This document shows, one piece after another, positions 47,764-57,508 of a stretch of DNA of 64,000 nucleotides. The notes under the pieces were generated by a model. The model worked only from the letters and a program-made list of their open reading frames with translations, made no database searches and had not been told where the DNA came from. The position numbers were made by a program, and so were the translations under genes. How positions within the stretch are numbered: position 1 is the first letter of the stretch; the number at the start of each line of letters is the position of its first letter. Origin of the DNA: Gimesia chilikensis (lineage in GTDB: Bacteria > Planctomycetota > Planctomycetia > Planctomycetales > Planctomycetaceae); NCBI RefSeq assembly GCF_007744075.1, contig NZ_CP036266.1, positions 7,654,564-7,718,563 of the forward strand, in the 5' to 3' direction.

Positions 47764-47778
47764 AAAATCAAATGTCAA
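47750..47778 (-). promoter_or_regulatory. Promoter of the GntR/ABC operon
   Basis: Minus-strand TTGACA (47778-47773), a 17-base spacer and TACTGT (47755-47750). The -35 is consensus and the -10 keeps TAxxxT. The start codon lies about 28 bases downstream of the -10. Confidence 0.65.
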
Positions 47779-47905
47779 CCACTTTTTTCAGAAATCCGGA
47801 CGAACTCCCGGGCACGGCGATCCAGTGTTGCATCCCCCCTGATGAGTCTGCAGAATAAAGGACGCGTAACCTTCTCTCCCTGCATCTCTTATAGAAAGTT
47901 GATCC

Positions 47906-49375
47906 ATGCATATTTCAGGCAGACGCCCTCGACTGCTGGTGCTCGCGCTGTTGCTGCTCCTCTGCCCTGTTGTGTCCCCTTCGCTGTTCGCCGCTGATAA
48001 ACCGAACGTGCTGTTCATTGCCGCTGACGATCTGCGGTGCGACCTGGCCTGCTACGGTCATTCGCTAGTTAAGACGCCGAACCTCGACAGGCTGGCGTCG
48101 CGGGGCGTTTTGTTCAAACAGGCGTACTGTCAGCAGGCGTTGTGCAATCCTTCGCGAGCCTCCCTGATGACGGGCCGCCGACCGGACAGCCTGGAAATCT
48201 GGAATCTGCCGAAACACTTTCGCGAAGCTGATCCGAATATCGTCGCCCTGCCTCAGCTGTTTAAACAGAACGGCTATTTCACGCAGAACATCGGTAAGGT
48301 GTATCACAACTGGCGCCAGAAAATCGAAGGCGACCCCGCCTCCTGGAGTGTGCCTGCGGTTTTGCATTACGCGCGTCACGATGACGATCAGCCGCAGCTC
48401 AATAATAACCGGGAATTGCCGATGAACCTCGCGACCGCACCGCGGACCGAGCGACGCGACGTCCCCGACTCGGCGTACTTCGACGGACGGATTGGTGACC
48501 TCGCGGTGAAAGCACTGAAAGGCTTTGAACAGAAACAGCAGCCGTTCTTTCTGGCGGTCGGGTTCTGGAAACCGCATCTGCCTTTCAATCCTCCCAAGAA
48601 ATATTGGGACCTCTACAAAGAGAGTCCCGTGAAACCGGCCAGCAATTCCAAGCCTCCGCAAAACGTTCCCCAGATCGCTTTACACGACAGCCGCGAACTG
48701 ATGCGGGCCGCGAAAGGGGAACTGACGCGGGAGCAGATCATCGAGATCCGATCCGGTTACCTGGCGGGGATCAGTTTTCTCGACGCGCAGGTGGGTAAGA
48801 TGCTGGATGAACTGGATCGTTCGGGGCTGAGCGACAATACGATTATCGTTTTCTGGTCCGATCATGGTTTTCACCTGGGCGAACACGGCCTGTGGTGTAA
48901 GACGTCGAACTTCGAAAACGATGCGCGTGTGCCGCTGCTGATTTCGGTGCCCCACATGAAGACGGCGGGCGAGTCTTCCGATGCCCTGGTGGAACTGCTC
49001 GACATGTATCCCACGCTGGTCGAGCTCTGTCACCTGCCTGCTCCCGAGAAGCTGGAAGGCAAGAGCCTGGTGCCGGTACTGGAAGATCCCACAAAGACCG
49101 TGAAGCCGGCTGCTTACACGCAGCACCCACGCCCCGCGTATTACAAAAAGCAGCCCGAGAACATGGGTGTTTCGGTGCGTACGCCCCGCTATCGTTACAC
49201 CGAATGGCGCGAGTTCAAAACAGGTAAAGTGATCGCGCGGGAGCTGTATGATCACGACAGCGATCCGGAAGAGAACACGAACATTATTGATCACCCGTCG
49301 GATCAGGGGGAGTTTGAAAAAGCGGTGCAGTTGCTGGAGAAACAGTTTCCACGGAAAGCGGGTGGGAAGGATTGA
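47906..49375 (+). CDS. Secreted sulfatase, iduronate-2-sulfatase-like
   Basis: 489 residues with signal peptide ([21 protein letters not shown]). Metal ligands are in FIAADDLR (D41, D42), and the formylglycine motif is CNPSR (80-84) followed by [11 protein letters not shown]. Other marks are [35 protein letters not shown] and [20 protein letters not shown], again the iduronate-2-sulfatase layout. It is the third sulfatase in the window and resembles the one at 13925-15451 more than the one at 6592-8067. It probably cleaves sulfate from polysaccharide outside the cytoplasm. The ribosome site (AGAAAG) is weak. It is divergent from the GntR/ABC operon. Confidence 0.93.
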   Translation: MHISGRRPRLLVLALLLLLCPVVSPSLFAADKPNVLFIAADDLRCDLACYGHSLVKTPNLDRLASRGVLFKQAYCQQALCNPSRASLMTGRRPDSLEIWNLPKHFREADPNIVALPQLFKQNGYFTQNIGKVYHNWRQKIEGDPASWSVPAVLHYARHDDDQPQLNNNRELPMNLATAPRTERRDVPDSAYFDGRIGDLAVKALKGFEQKQQPFFLAVGFWKPHLPFNPPKKYWDLYKESPVKPASNSKPPQNVPQIALHDSRELMRAAKGELTREQIIEIRSGYLAGISFLDAQVGKMLDELDRSGLSDNTIIVFWSDHGFHLGEHGLWCKTSNFENDARVPLLISVPHMKTAGESSDALVELLDMYPTLVELCHLPAPEKLEGKSLVPVLEDPTKTVKPAAYTQHPRPAYYKKQPENMGVSVRTPRYRYTEWREFKTGKVIARELYDHDSDPEENTNIIDHPSDQGEFEKAVQLLEKQFPRKAGGKD

Positions 49376-49441
49376 GTCGTTTGACCACCCGGTGGCTCGT
49401 TTTTCCGGTTGCCTTCGAAGAAGTTTACTGAGAAAGAAAGA

Positions 49442-49612
49442 CGCCAGGCGGGCAGGCACACAGGCGCTGCCCCTACGAATCACGGGTTGGGGACCTGGTT
49501 ATTAATTGATTGGTTGTTCTGTGACCTCCTGTTGCCTGTGGTAAGCACGGATTGCATCCGCGACCACCCTGTTTTTTTAGTGAGCGGAATGGCGTTCAGG
49601 GTTGGTGGGCTG
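49442..49612 (+). repeat. Dispersed non-coding repeat, copy A (palindrome collapsed)
   Basis: It begins CGCCAGGCGGGCAGGCACAC, runs through CCCCTACGAATCACGGGTTGG and GCATCCGCGACCACCCTG, then enters the palindrome GTGAGCGGAATGGCG at 49580 and jumps directly to GTTGGTGGGC. The inner part present in copies B and C is missing. It occupies most of the 365-base gap between the sulfatase and the hydrolase. Confidence 0.8.
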
Positions 49613-49740
49613 GTTATTGTTGCTCTAACTTGTGGTCTGACAGGGGCATAGTCGATTCGAGTACCCCTCCGAGAGATCAACATTGACTGATTGGATGTAG
49701 ATCGCGTACGCTCCGTCGCTTCTTTCTCTCGGAGATCATC

Positions 49741-50580
49741 ATGCGACTCTGTTGCCAACTCGTGTGGGGGCTGTTGTTGCTGCCGGCTGGTTGTGCCTCG
49801 CTGGGGCCGCTTTCGCCGCTGGTTCCGGTCGAACGTGCGCTGGTTTATTATCCGAGTCCCTTTCCTGAATCGGCCGCGCTGCCGGAGAATCTCCCCTTTG
49901 AGGAAGCGTGGTTTGAAGCGGAAGATGGCACGAAGTTGCATGGCTGGTACCTGGATCATCCTGAACCGCAGGCGGTGGCGCTGTTTTGTCACGGCAATGC
50001 GGGGAACATTGTCAGCCGGGGCGAATCGCTGAAAATCCTGAATGAGCGTCATGGGCTCGCGGTGATGACCTTTGATTACCGGGGATACGGCAAGAGTGAG
50101 GGCAAGCCAAACGAACGCGGAATCCTGCAGGACGCGCGGGCGGCTCGTGCCTGGCTGGCTTCACGCGCCGGCGTTAAGGAGACGGACATCGTCGTCATGG
50201 GACGTTCGCTGGGAGGCGCGGTCGCTGTGGATCTGGCGGCGAAAGATGGTGCACGGGGACTTGTGCTTGCCAGCACATTCTCTTCGCTGCCTGATGCTGC
50301 AGCCCATCATTTCCCCTGGATCCTGCCCAGTCTGAACATGACGCAGCGATTGAACTCAGCCGCGAAGATTGGGAACTATGAGGGACCGTTGCTGCAAAGT
50401 CATGGCGACAACGATCAACTGATCCCCATCAAACTGGGACGAAAGCTGTTCGACGCGGCCGGCGGTCCGAAACAGTTTGTCGTCCTGCCGGGCGGAGGTC
50501 ACAACGATCCGCAGACCGAAGAGTATCGCCGCGTATTCGACGAGTTCATTGCTTCCCTGCCTGCCGCCGGTACCCGCTGA
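49741..50580 (+). CDS. Alpha/beta-hydrolase lipoprotein (BEM46/ABHD13-like)
   Basis: 279 residues with a lipoprotein signal (LLLLPAGC, Cys18). The alpha/beta-hydrolase fold shows an oxyanion region in LFCHGNAGNI, then FDYRGYGKSEG, the nucleophile elbow GRSLGG (Ser156), the acid in SHGDNDQLIP (D223 or D225) and His254 in GGGHND. Spacing and motifs match the BEM46/ABHD family of serine hydrolases. It is probably an envelope-bound esterase or peptidase-like hydrolase; the substrate is unknown. It is framed on both sides by copies of the dispersed repeat and is not in an obvious operon. Confidence 0.9.
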   Translation: MRLCCQLVWGLLLLPAGCASLGPLSPLVPVERALVYYPSPFPESAALPENLPFEEAWFEAEDGTKLHGWYLDHPEPQAVALFCHGNAGNIVSRGESLKILNERHGLAVMTFDYRGYGKSEGKPNERGILQDARAARAWLASRAGVKETDIVVMGRSLGGAVAVDLAAKDGARGLVLASTFSSLPDAAAHHFPWILPSLNMTQRLNSAAKIGNYEGPLLQSHGDNDQLIPIKLGRKLFDAAGGPKQFVVLPGGGHNDPQTEEYRRVFDEFIASLPAAGTR

Positions 50581-50752
50581 GTTCTGTCTACCGGTTCGCG
50601 ATTTTCAGCTAGGGGTGGTTGTTTCGTTTTCTTAGAATAGACCGTTTGTGTTTTGGGCTGGCGCTGGCTCGCAAACGGAAGCGGTATCTTCCCGGGGACG
50701 CAACACTGACCGTTTCCTGCTCGCTGCGCTCGGCCCGAATTTGATTCGGGCT

Positions 50753-51020
50753 CACCCTGTTTTTTTAGTGAGCGGAATGGCGCTTGCCACCGGTAGCTGG
50801 GTTGACGGTGGATCGATTTACCGGCAGCTAGCGCTTTGCCGCTCACGGTTGGTAGGCGTGATGTGATTTCCCTTGGGTATTGAAGCTGGTGGTATGTCGC
50901 CAGGCGGGCAGGCACACAGGCGCTGCCCCTACGAATCACGGGTTGGGGGACTGGTTATTAATTGATTGGTTGCCCTGCGACCTCCTGTTGCCTGCGGCAA
51001 TCACGGATTGCATCCGCGAC
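50753..51020 (+). repeat. Dispersed non-coding repeat, copy B
   Basis: A 268-base unit from CACCCTGTTT to the next CACCCTGTTT. It holds an imperfect palindrome at 50768-50846 (arms GTGAGCGG...GCGCT and AGCGC...CCGCTCAC) and then the CGCCAGGCGGGCAGG module at 50898. It is in tandem with copy C. Confidence 0.85.
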
Positions 51021-51175
51021 CACCCTGTTTACTTAGTGAGCGGAATGGCGCTTGCCACAGGTAGCTGGGTTGACGGTGGATCGATTTACCGGCAGCCAGC
51101 GCTTTGCCGCTCACGGTTGGTGGGCGTGATTTGATTTCCCTTGGGTGTGGAAGCGGGTGGCGGGTCGCCAGGTAG
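51021..51175 (+). repeat. Dispersed non-coding repeat, copy C
   Basis: Starts CACCCTGTTT and repeats the palindrome at 51036-51114 with the same 79-base length and few changes from copy B. It ends in GATTTCCCTTGGGT and GTCGCCAGG, the point where copy B continues into its second module. Confidence 0.85.
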
Positions 51176-51258
51176 GAGCTGTGGATTAATTTTTTCATTT
51201 GAGAGATTGTCATGATACGCACTCATTTTATGAAACGGGACGAAGGGGGCAGGACAGA

Positions 51259-51343
51259 ATTTTGTCCTGGTGTGCCCAGATTTTGTCCCAGTCTGTCCCG
51301 AATTTTGTCCTGGTCTGGCCGGGTTTTGTCCTGGTGTGTCATG
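51259..51343 (+). repeat. Degenerate 21-22-base tandem repeat, four units
   Basis: Units begin at 51259, 51280, 51302 and 51323, each with (A/G)TTTTGTCC followed by variants of TGGTSTGBCC. Units 1, 3 and 4 share TTTTGTCCTGGT; unit 2 has TTTTGTCCCAGT. There is no protein product I would defend. Confidence 0.7.
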
Positions 51344-51657
51344 CACAGATTACAGGGAACATCGCGAACAGGTTTGACTTGTTCCAGTGGAGATCAGCTG
51401 AAAAGCAGGTGTGGCTGGGTCACTGTTGTTCCAGAAACCTTACCCGGTTCAACGTCCTCGCGCGCGAGCCAGATGGGAACAAGATACGTTTCGGCGGAAG
51501 GCGATCAAGGGGAGTTCGTTCAGGTGGGAGTGGAGGACGTTCAGTGGGGAGATTTGCAGGTGTGGATTGCTGTAGTACCCGGCATGGGACCTACGCCTGT
51601 TTTTTCGATGGTTTCCTACAGAAGAATGAGTTTCTCCCCAGACAACATCAACTCTGT

Positions 51658-51795
51658 CACCTCCTGTTGCCTGTGGCAATCATGGATTACATCCGCGACC
51701 ACCCGGAGGATGTTCTTCCGGTTCCTGTCGCAGGGGTTCACTCAGAAAGTGAGTCACCAGACGGGTGAGCACACAGGCGCCGCCCCTCCAGATGA
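51658..51795 (+). repeat. Dispersed non-coding repeat, copy D (diverged)
   Basis: ACCTCCTGTTGCCTGTGGCA and ATCCGCGACCACCC match copies A and C, and GCACACAGGCG with CGCCCCT follows about 70 bases later in a different order. The palindrome is absent. It ends just before the stop of the DUF1501 gene. Confidence 0.6.
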
Positions 51796-51823
51796 CGCTG
51801 CTCAGATTTCGGAAACGATTCGA

Positions 51824-53200
51824 TCAGCTGAGTTCGGGGATGGGGGATCCTTTGGGAAGGATGGGCATGGGACGACCACTGTGATCGAGGAAGGCGTGGT
51901 GGTGATCGATGCCCAGGAATCGATACATGGTTGCGAGCAGATCGTTGGGATCGAGCTTGTTGTCTTTGGCGTAGGCGCCGTTGGCGGTAGTCGAGCCGAT
52001 GACCTGTCCCATCTTCATACCACCACCGGAAACGAGGACCGACATCGCGCCGGGCCAGTGATCGCGGCCGGGCTGCATGATTTTGGAACGGGTTCCCTTC
52101 TGAGGATTGATGCGGGGGGTGCGACCGAACTCGCCGGACACGATGACCATCACTTTTTCATCCAGCCCGCGATCGTAGATATCTTCCACCAGCGCGGAGA
52201 CGGCACGGTCGAAAATGGGGAGGCGACCACGGAGGTCGTCGTAGAGGTGACCGTTAACAGCGTGAATATCCCAGTTGCCGGCACAGCCCTGGACGCCGGG
52301 GTTCTGCATCTGCATGGTAACGAAGCTGCAGCCCGCTTCGACCAGGCGGCGGGCCAGCAGAGCGCGCTGTCCCCATTTGTGACGTCCGTATTTTTCGCGG
52401 GTAGCTTCACTCTCCTGCGACATGTCAAACGCGTTGCGGGCCTTGTCACTGGTGAACATGTTCAAGGCTTTGCTGTTGAACTTGTCGATCGAAGCGAGCG
52501 AGCCGTTCTGATCGATGTCGCGACGCATCTGATCGAAGGAGGTCAGCAAGGTCATGCGATCATCGAGACGTTCTTTGAGCTTATCGTCCATCGTGATGTT
52601 GGGGACCTGAAAGTTATCCAGGTTCGGATCAGAGCCCACGACGAAGGGGAGGGCCGACTCGCCCAGGTAGGCGCTGCCGCCACCATAGACGCGGGGTTGA
52701 TTCCCGATGTAGTTCGGCAGACCGTTATTCACATGTTCGCGCATGCGGGAGACGATGGGGCCGATGGTCGGAAACTGCGAGATGGGATCAAGGGGCCGCA
52801 GCGGATCGCGGCCGGAGAGGAACCGCCCTGCTCCGCCGGCGTGGTTGGCAAAACCGTGGGAGATCGATCGGATGACGGTAAAGCGATCCGCGACTTTCGC
52901 GTGCAGGGGAAGATGCTCGCAGATATCCATACCCGGCACATTGGTGTGAATCGGATTGAACTCCCCCCGGTATTCCACCGGAGCGTTGGGCTTGAGGTCA
53001 TAGGTTTCCATATGGCTGGGTCCGCCCTGCAGCCAGATGAGAATCACCGAGGTATCGGGGGTCGGCTTATGGGGTGCTGCACTGGCGGCGCGGAGGCGCA
53101 ACAGGTCAGCCAGACTCAATCCGCCGAGTGTCAGGAATCCGGCCTGGAGAAAAGAACGTCGAGACTGGAGCGCGTGAAGCGGTGTCGCGGGACGATTCAT
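51824..53200 (-). CDS. DUF1501 protein with Tat signal
   Basis: 458 residues. The N-terminus has the twin-arginine motif SRRSFLQAG (13-21) and a hydrophobic stretch ending near ASAAP, so it is exported folded. DUF1501 marks are SVILIWLQGGPSHMETYDLKP, HLPLHAKVADRFTVIRSISH, NHAGGAGRFLSG, NWDIHAVNGHLYDDLRGRLPIFDRAVSALVEDIYDRGLDEKV, SGEFGRTPRIN and GRDHWPGAMSVLVSGGGMKMG. The fold belongs to the alkaline-phosphatase/sulfatase superfamily; planctomycete members usually pair with a DUF1549/DUF1553 cytochrome-type protein. No such partner is present, which is unusual. A GAGG precedes the ATG. Confidence 0.92.
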   Translation of the reverse strand: MNRPATPLHALQSRRSFLQAGFLTLGGLSLADLLRLRAASAAPHKPTPDTSVILIWLQGGPSHMETYDLKPNAPVEYRGEFNPIHTNVPGMDICEHLPLHAKVADRFTVIRSISHGFANHAGGAGRFLSGRDPLRPLDPISQFPTIGPIVSRMREHVNNGLPNYIGNQPRVYGGGSAYLGESALPFVVGSDPNLDNFQVPNITMDDKLKERLDDRMTLLTSFDQMRRDIDQNGSLASIDKFNSKALNMFTSDKARNAFDMSQESEATREKYGRHKWGQRALLARRLVEAGCSFVTMQMQNPGVQGCAGNWDIHAVNGHLYDDLRGRLPIFDRAVSALVEDIYDRGLDEKVMVIVSGEFGRTPRINPQKGTRSKIMQPGRDHWPGAMSVLVSGGGMKMGQVIGSTTANGAYAKDNKLDPNDLLATMYRFLGIDHHHAFLDHSGRPMPILPKGSPIPELS

Positions 53201-53816
53201 CGTGATTACCTCGGCTGGCTGTGTTGGTGGGAAATTCAGGTGTCTGGCTCAAGGTCTCTGCTGCAGAGTCCACATACACGGTGGTCGGGCAGCAGCAGAG
53301 CCTCACTTAAACACCTGCTTATATATCGTATCAGAATGAATCCGCGGTTCCATACTTTTCCCAGCCGGAATAGGACTGATCTGAGATTTCGTCGTTCAAT
53401 TGGACGTAAATCAATGAAATTTATTAACTTATAGCCATCCATATTTTGGGGACTTGCGATTTTCTCTGTCAGGACAACGTGGATACGGTCAGGAGTGACT
53501 TAACCTGAATAATCGAAACAGGTTTTGTAACCCGTTAGCAGAGGCTGATTAATGCGAATGTCTCTGGACGAAAATCGGATTCTGAGCAGGAAATGACTCG
53601 TTATTGTCCCCCGGAGTAGATAGAATTGAGAACGAAATCAGTCTTTGATTTTCCCAAACCGAACATCAGGCGTACGAGGTGCGTCTACAGGTTTGTCTGT
53701 TATGGTGACAGCAAACGCTGATCGAGCAGGTTCCCGACTGAAACCGACGCGGGGATCTGAGATCAGTCAGATAGAATTTCAGAGTTTTAAAGATCATCGA
53801 AAAGAAGGGTGAAACA
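53201..53816. other. Divergent gap between DUF1501 and acetolactate synthase genes
   Basis: About 600 bases, rather AT-rich in the middle. I see no RNA gene, repeat or convincing promoter. A 37-codon frame (53702-53812) ends five bases before the synthase start but has no run of Ile, Val or Leu codons, so it is not a clear attenuation leader. Confidence 0.5.
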
Positions 53817-55598
53817 GTGGCCACTGCCAACGAAAAAGAGACGAAAACGACTACCATCAATGGCGCTGAGATTCTGGTTCAGGCATTGGTGCGGCAGGGC
53901 GTCAAGACGATCTTCGCCTACCCCGGCGGTTGCAGCATGCCTCTGCATCAGGCTTTGATGAAATACAAAGACGACATCCGCACCCTGCTGCCCCGCCACG
54001 AACAGGGTGGTGGTTTCGCAGCCCAGGGGATTGCCCGTACAACGGGTGAAGTGGGCGTCTGTATGGCGACCAGTGGTCCCGGTGCAACCAACCTGGTAAC
54101 GGCCCTGGCGGATGCCAAGCTGGACAGTATTCCGATGGTGGCGATTACCGGCCAGGTGCCGCAGGCTGTCATCGGTAGCGACGCGTTCCAGGAAACGCCG
54201 ATGGTTGAAATCTCCCGCGCCATCACCAAACACACCTACATGATTACCGACGTAAAAGACGTCGCCCGCATCGTGAAGGAAGCCTTCTTCATTGCGAACA
54301 CCGGCCGTCCGGGTCCCGTGCTGATCGACTTCCCCAAAGACTGTCAGTTGGCGACACTCGATGCCGAGCCGGATTACGATCCCGAAACCTATCTGCCCGG
54401 TTATCGTCCCGAGTTGCGGAAAGCGGCTCCCGAACAGATCAAACAGATTCTGGCAGCGATCAAACGTTCCAAGAAACCCATTTTATACGTCGGTGGCGGT
54501 GCCATCATTTCCGACGCTTCCGAAGAACTCGTGAAGTTCGCCCGTAAGACAAACATTCCCGTAACCACGACCGTAATGGGACTGGGCGTATTTCCCGGTG
54601 ACGATCCCCTGAGTCTGGACATGCTGGGGATGCACGGTACCGTGTATGCGAACTATGCCGTCAACGAAGCCGACCTGCTGCTGGCATTCGGCGTGCGGTT
54701 TGACGACCGTGTGACCGGTAAGCTCGAAGAGTTCGCCAAGCATGGTAAGATCGTGCATGTGGACATCGACCCGTCTGAGCTGCAGAAAAACAAGGAAGCT
54801 CACATTCCGATCAATGCGGATCTGAAACACGTTCTGGCCGCATTGAACGAAGCGATTACCGATGATGACCTGCCCCAGGTTGATAACTGGCTGGCCCAGG
54901 TCAAAGAGTGGAAAGAAAAGTACCCGCTCAAGTATCCCGAGCTGGGCGATGTGATGTCGCAACAGTATGCGATTCACGAACTCTGGCAGCAGACCAAAGA
55001 CAAAGATCCTTACATCACCGTAGGCGTTGGTCAGCACCAGATGTGGGCGGCTCAGTTTTACAAGTTCAACAAACCCCGCCACTGGCTCAGCAGTTCAGGA
55101 CTGGGAACAATGGGCTTCGGTCTGCCCGCAGCGATGGGCGTTCAGGCCCAGTTCCCTGATTCGCTGGTGGTTGACATTGACGGCGATGGTTCGATGCTGA
55201 TGAACGTCCAGGAAATGGCAACGCTTCACACTGAAAATCTGCCGGTGAAAATCCTGCTGCTGAACAACCAGCACCTGGGAATGGTGGTGCAGTGGGAAGA
55301 CCGCTTCATGGAAGGTCGTCGTGCTCATACTTACCTGGGTCCCGTGCATCATCCCGAATGGGAGGGCAAAGGTTCCGGTGATCATGGGGAAGTCACATAT
55401 CCCGACTTCGTGTCAATCGCAAAAGGTTTCGGTCTGAAAGCGAAACAGGTTCGCTCCAAAGCCGAGTACCCGGCTGCCCTGGCGGAGATGCTGGCCTCAG
55501 ACGAGCCTTACCTGCTGGACGTGATCTGTACTTACCAGGAACACGTGCTGCCGATGATTCCCAGCGGTGGAACCGTAAACGACATCATCACTGAGTAA
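53817..55598 (+). CDS. ilvB: Acetolactate synthase large subunit
   Basis: 593 residues from a GTG start with AAGGG eight bases upstream. A thiamin diphosphate enzyme in three domains: the N-terminal one has [20 protein letters not shown] and the catalytic Glu in RHEQGG (E62), followed by [18 protein letters not shown] and [17 protein letters not shown]; the middle has [10 protein letters not shown] and RFDDRVTGK; the C-terminal one has the ThDP motif starting GDGSMLMN (about 456) and ending in [15 protein letters not shown]. It joins two pyruvates, or pyruvate and 2-oxobutyrate, in branched-chain amino-acid synthesis. FDDRVTG and the E-rich middle support an anabolic AHAS rather than catabolic AlsS. 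No small subunit ilvN follows. Confidence 0.95.
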   Translation: MATANEKETKTTTINGAEILVQALVRQGVKTIFAYPGGCSMPLHQALMKYKDDIRTLLPRHEQGGGFAAQGIARTTGEVGVCMATSGPGATNLVTALADAKLDSIPMVAITGQVPQAVIGSDAFQETPMVEISRAITKHTYMITDVKDVARIVKEAFFIANTGRPGPVLIDFPKDCQLATLDAEPDYDPETYLPGYRPELRKAAPEQIKQILAAIKRSKKPILYVGGGAIISDASEELVKFARKTNIPVTTTVMGLGVFPGDDPLSLDMLGMHGTVYANYAVNEADLLLAFGVRFDDRVTGKLEEFAKHGKIVHVDIDPSELQKNKEAHIPINADLKHVLAALNEAITDDDLPQVDNWLAQVKEWKEKYPLKYPELGDVMSQQYAIHELWQQTKDKDPYITVGVGQHQMWAAQFYKFNKPRHWLSSSGLGTMGFGLPAAMGVQAQFPDSLVVDIDGDGSMLMNVQEMATLHTENLPVKILLLNNQHLGMVVQWEDRFMEGRRAHTYLGPVHHPEWEGKGSGDHGEVTYPDFVSIAKGFGLKAKQVRSKAEYPAALAEMLASDEPYLLDVICTYQEHVLPMIPSGGTVNDIITE

Positions 55599-55667
55599 TC
55601 GACGGTCACCTGACCTGGCGCAGGAAACGGATTGAAACAAACCCGGTATTGAACAGGAGTAACGTCA

Positions 55668-55862
55668 ATGCTGATTGCTGCGCCACTCGGTCAGGACCCC
55701 GGTTATCTTGTGGGCTGGGGAACGCTGTCGTTGATCAATGCCGGGCTCGCTCAGGGTAAAAACCGGAGCGGGCTGGCCTGGTTTCTGATCTCGCTGTTAC
55801 TGGGCCCCATCGCGACGTTTATCCTGGTCGCTTTCTGCGAGAAGCTGCCCGGGCCTCAATAA
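55668..55862 (+). CDS. Small membrane protein of unknown function
   Basis: 64 residues. AGGAG lies seven bases before the ATG. Two hydrophobic segments are visible: GYLVGWGTLSLINAGLA (about 12-28) and LAWFLISLLLGPIATFILVAF (about 36-56), separated by QGKNRSG. The LAQGKNRSGLAWFLISLLLGP pattern resembles a common small-membrane-protein style (short Arg/Lys linker then WF...GP), role unknown. It starts 69 bases after ilvB and may share its transcript. Confidence 0.7.
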   Translation: MLIAAPLGQDPGYLVGWGTLSLINAGLAQGKNRSGLAWFLISLLLGPIATFILVAFCEKLPGPQ

Positions 55863-55960
55863 AGTGTAAAAAAATCCCCCCTGCGGGCTGGAGAAAAAAT
55901 CTGACGGGCCGATAAGATAAAGGACTCTGAGAGTCCATTCTGCTTCTTTACGAGGGAATC

Positions 55961-57394
55961 ATGAGTCAGCAGAGACAAATCGGCGTGACCGTCTTACCGG
56001 AGTATCTGCAGTACGAGGGAGTCGAAAATGTGCTCGACAATCTCATGCAGCGGGCAGGGGTGACTGCCGTCTCCACCTCGCCTTACGTCATGCAACTGGC
56101 CGACGTACAGACCGGAGTCCGCGAGCCCCCTGCGGATGCGGGAGCCGGCCAGGTCCGCCTGCTGGACCGTCCCCTCTGGGAAGGGAAGCGGGAGCTGTGG
56201 GTGCGAACATCCCCCAGTTTCGTTCCCGATGAAAGGCTCTATGCAGACTTGCGCTATCAGCCCGCGAGTGCCGATGAACTGACACATCGCGAAGGTCAGG
56301 TGGTAGCCCACTTCATTGAAGCGGCCCATGACCGCGGTCTGGAAGTCTATTTCCAGGTGCAGGCTGCGATCCCGCCCGGGTATCGCGTGCAGTTTGGAGG
56401 CCCGGTCGAAGAAGATATTCCCCGCCTGCCCGATGGTTCGCTCCCGCGGAAACGCGTCGCGAATAACGGAAGCCTGGCGAGCCCGCACATCATCGAATAC
56501 CAGCATGCGCTGATTCGCGATCTGTTACAGCATTACCCGGACATCGACGGCATTCGTTTCGACTGGCCCGAGTATCCGCCTTACTTTCTGGATTCGGCGT
56601 TCTTCGATTTCAGCGACCATGCACGACGGGCAGCCGACCGCCTCGGCTACCATTTCGAACAGATGCGGGAAGACTCGCTGGCTTTGTATCAGAAGCTCAA
56701 CGGCGGGCTGACGAACTTCGACCTGGATAACTGGCTCGCCGAAGAAAATCAGGCCGCGAACTTCACGGTCTGGCTCAACGATCATTTTCCCGGGGCATCC
56801 GCGATGCTGCTGCTCAAGGCGCAGCTCTCCAAAGAACTGCTGGCGGGTTTCCGCCAAACGATGGACGACGCCGGGAAGCCGAACGTCGAACTCGCGCCCA
56901 GCGCGTTTCCACCTCCCTGGTCGATCATTTCGGGGATGAACTATTCGCTGGCAGCGAAATACTGCAATTCGGTCAGCGTCAAACTGTATGGCATGCACTG
57001 GTCGATGATTCTCAGATCCTATGGCGATCAACTGCTGGCAGCGAACCCGGGACTCTCGGAAACACTGCTGGTTCGCGCGTTGTTCAAATTCCTGGATATC
57101 ACCGATGCGGATCCGCCGGAACGACTTTCCGAAGTCTATTATCCCGGCCCTGATGAACCGCATCTCTCCGGACCGCTGGCTCAAGAGCGAAAAATCCTGG
57201 CAGCCCGCAAGCTGGCGCGACCAATGCCGATTTACGCGCTCGCGCACGGCTACGGTCCCACGGAAGATTTCCGCGAGCGAATGCAGGCCGCGACTGATAT
57301 CAGCCCGGATGGCGTCTGGGTCAATCGCTACTGTTACCTGAATGATGACAAGCTGGACATCATCGGGCAGTGTGCCGTGGGTTGTAATACATAA
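55961..57394 (+). CDS. Putative TIM-barrel glycoside hydrolase-like protein
   Basis: 477 residues, no signal peptide. The barrel shows GVTAVSTSPYVMQLAD, AAHDRGLEVYFQVQAAIPPG, LIRDLLQHYPDIDGIRFDWPEYPPYF and a late KLYGMHWSMI, like proteins annotated as glycosyl-hydrolase-like or alpha-galactosidase-related TIM barrels in planctomycetes. DWPEYP and the preceding DIDGIRFD could supply acidic catalytic residues, but I cannot name the family. GAGGG precedes the ATG. The gene is followed by glutamate decarboxylase after 114 bases. A cytoplasmic role is likely. Confidence 0.65.
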   Translation: MSQQRQIGVTVLPEYLQYEGVENVLDNLMQRAGVTAVSTSPYVMQLADVQTGVREPPADAGAGQVRLLDRPLWEGKRELWVRTSPSFVPDERLYADLRYQPASADELTHREGQVVAHFIEAAHDRGLEVYFQVQAAIPPGYRVQFGGPVEEDIPRLPDGSLPRKRVANNGSLASPHIIEYQHALIRDLLQHYPDIDGIRFDWPEYPPYFLDSAFFDFSDHARRAADRLGYHFEQMREDSLALYQKLNGGLTNFDLDNWLAEENQAANFTVWLNDHFPGASAMLLLKAQLSKELLAGFRQTMDDAGKPNVELAPSAFPPPWSIISGMNYSLAAKYCNSVSVKLYGMHWSMILRSYGDQLLAANPGLSETLLVRALFKFLDITDADPPERLSEVYYPGPDEPHLSGPLAQERKILAARKLARPMPIYALAHGYGPTEDFRERMQAATDISPDGVWVNRYCYLNDDKLDIIGQCAVGCNT

Positions 57395-57508
57395 AATTTG
57401 AGAGAAAAACTGATCGATCACTCGATCGATATTTAATTCCTCGAGTCATTCAGTAGGATAGCAGTAACCCGCTCTTTCACCGGTTGAACATCCAGGAGGG
57501 AACTGCTC

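Larger units (their letters stand above)
50581..51823. other. 1.2-kb non-coding region filled with repeats
   Basis: No gene is supported here. It contains repeat copies B, C and D and a short tandem repeat, listed separately. The first 170 bases (50581-50752) show nothing recognisable. A long plus-strand frame that starts at 51212 is only the antisense of the DUF1501 gene. Confidence 0.7.

Noticed and set aside
51259..51343. CRISPR array
   Set aside because: Units are contiguous and degenerate, without unique spacers or cas genes.
51212..53434. A 740-codon plus-strand open frame
   Set aside because: It runs antisense to the DUF1501 gene, has no family motifs, and its start lies in repeat sequence; long antisense frames are expected in GC-rich DNA.
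53702..53812. A 37-codon frame just before ilvB, considered as attenuation leader
   Set aside because: It has no cluster of Ile, Val or Leu codons and no terminator/antiterminator pair is visible.
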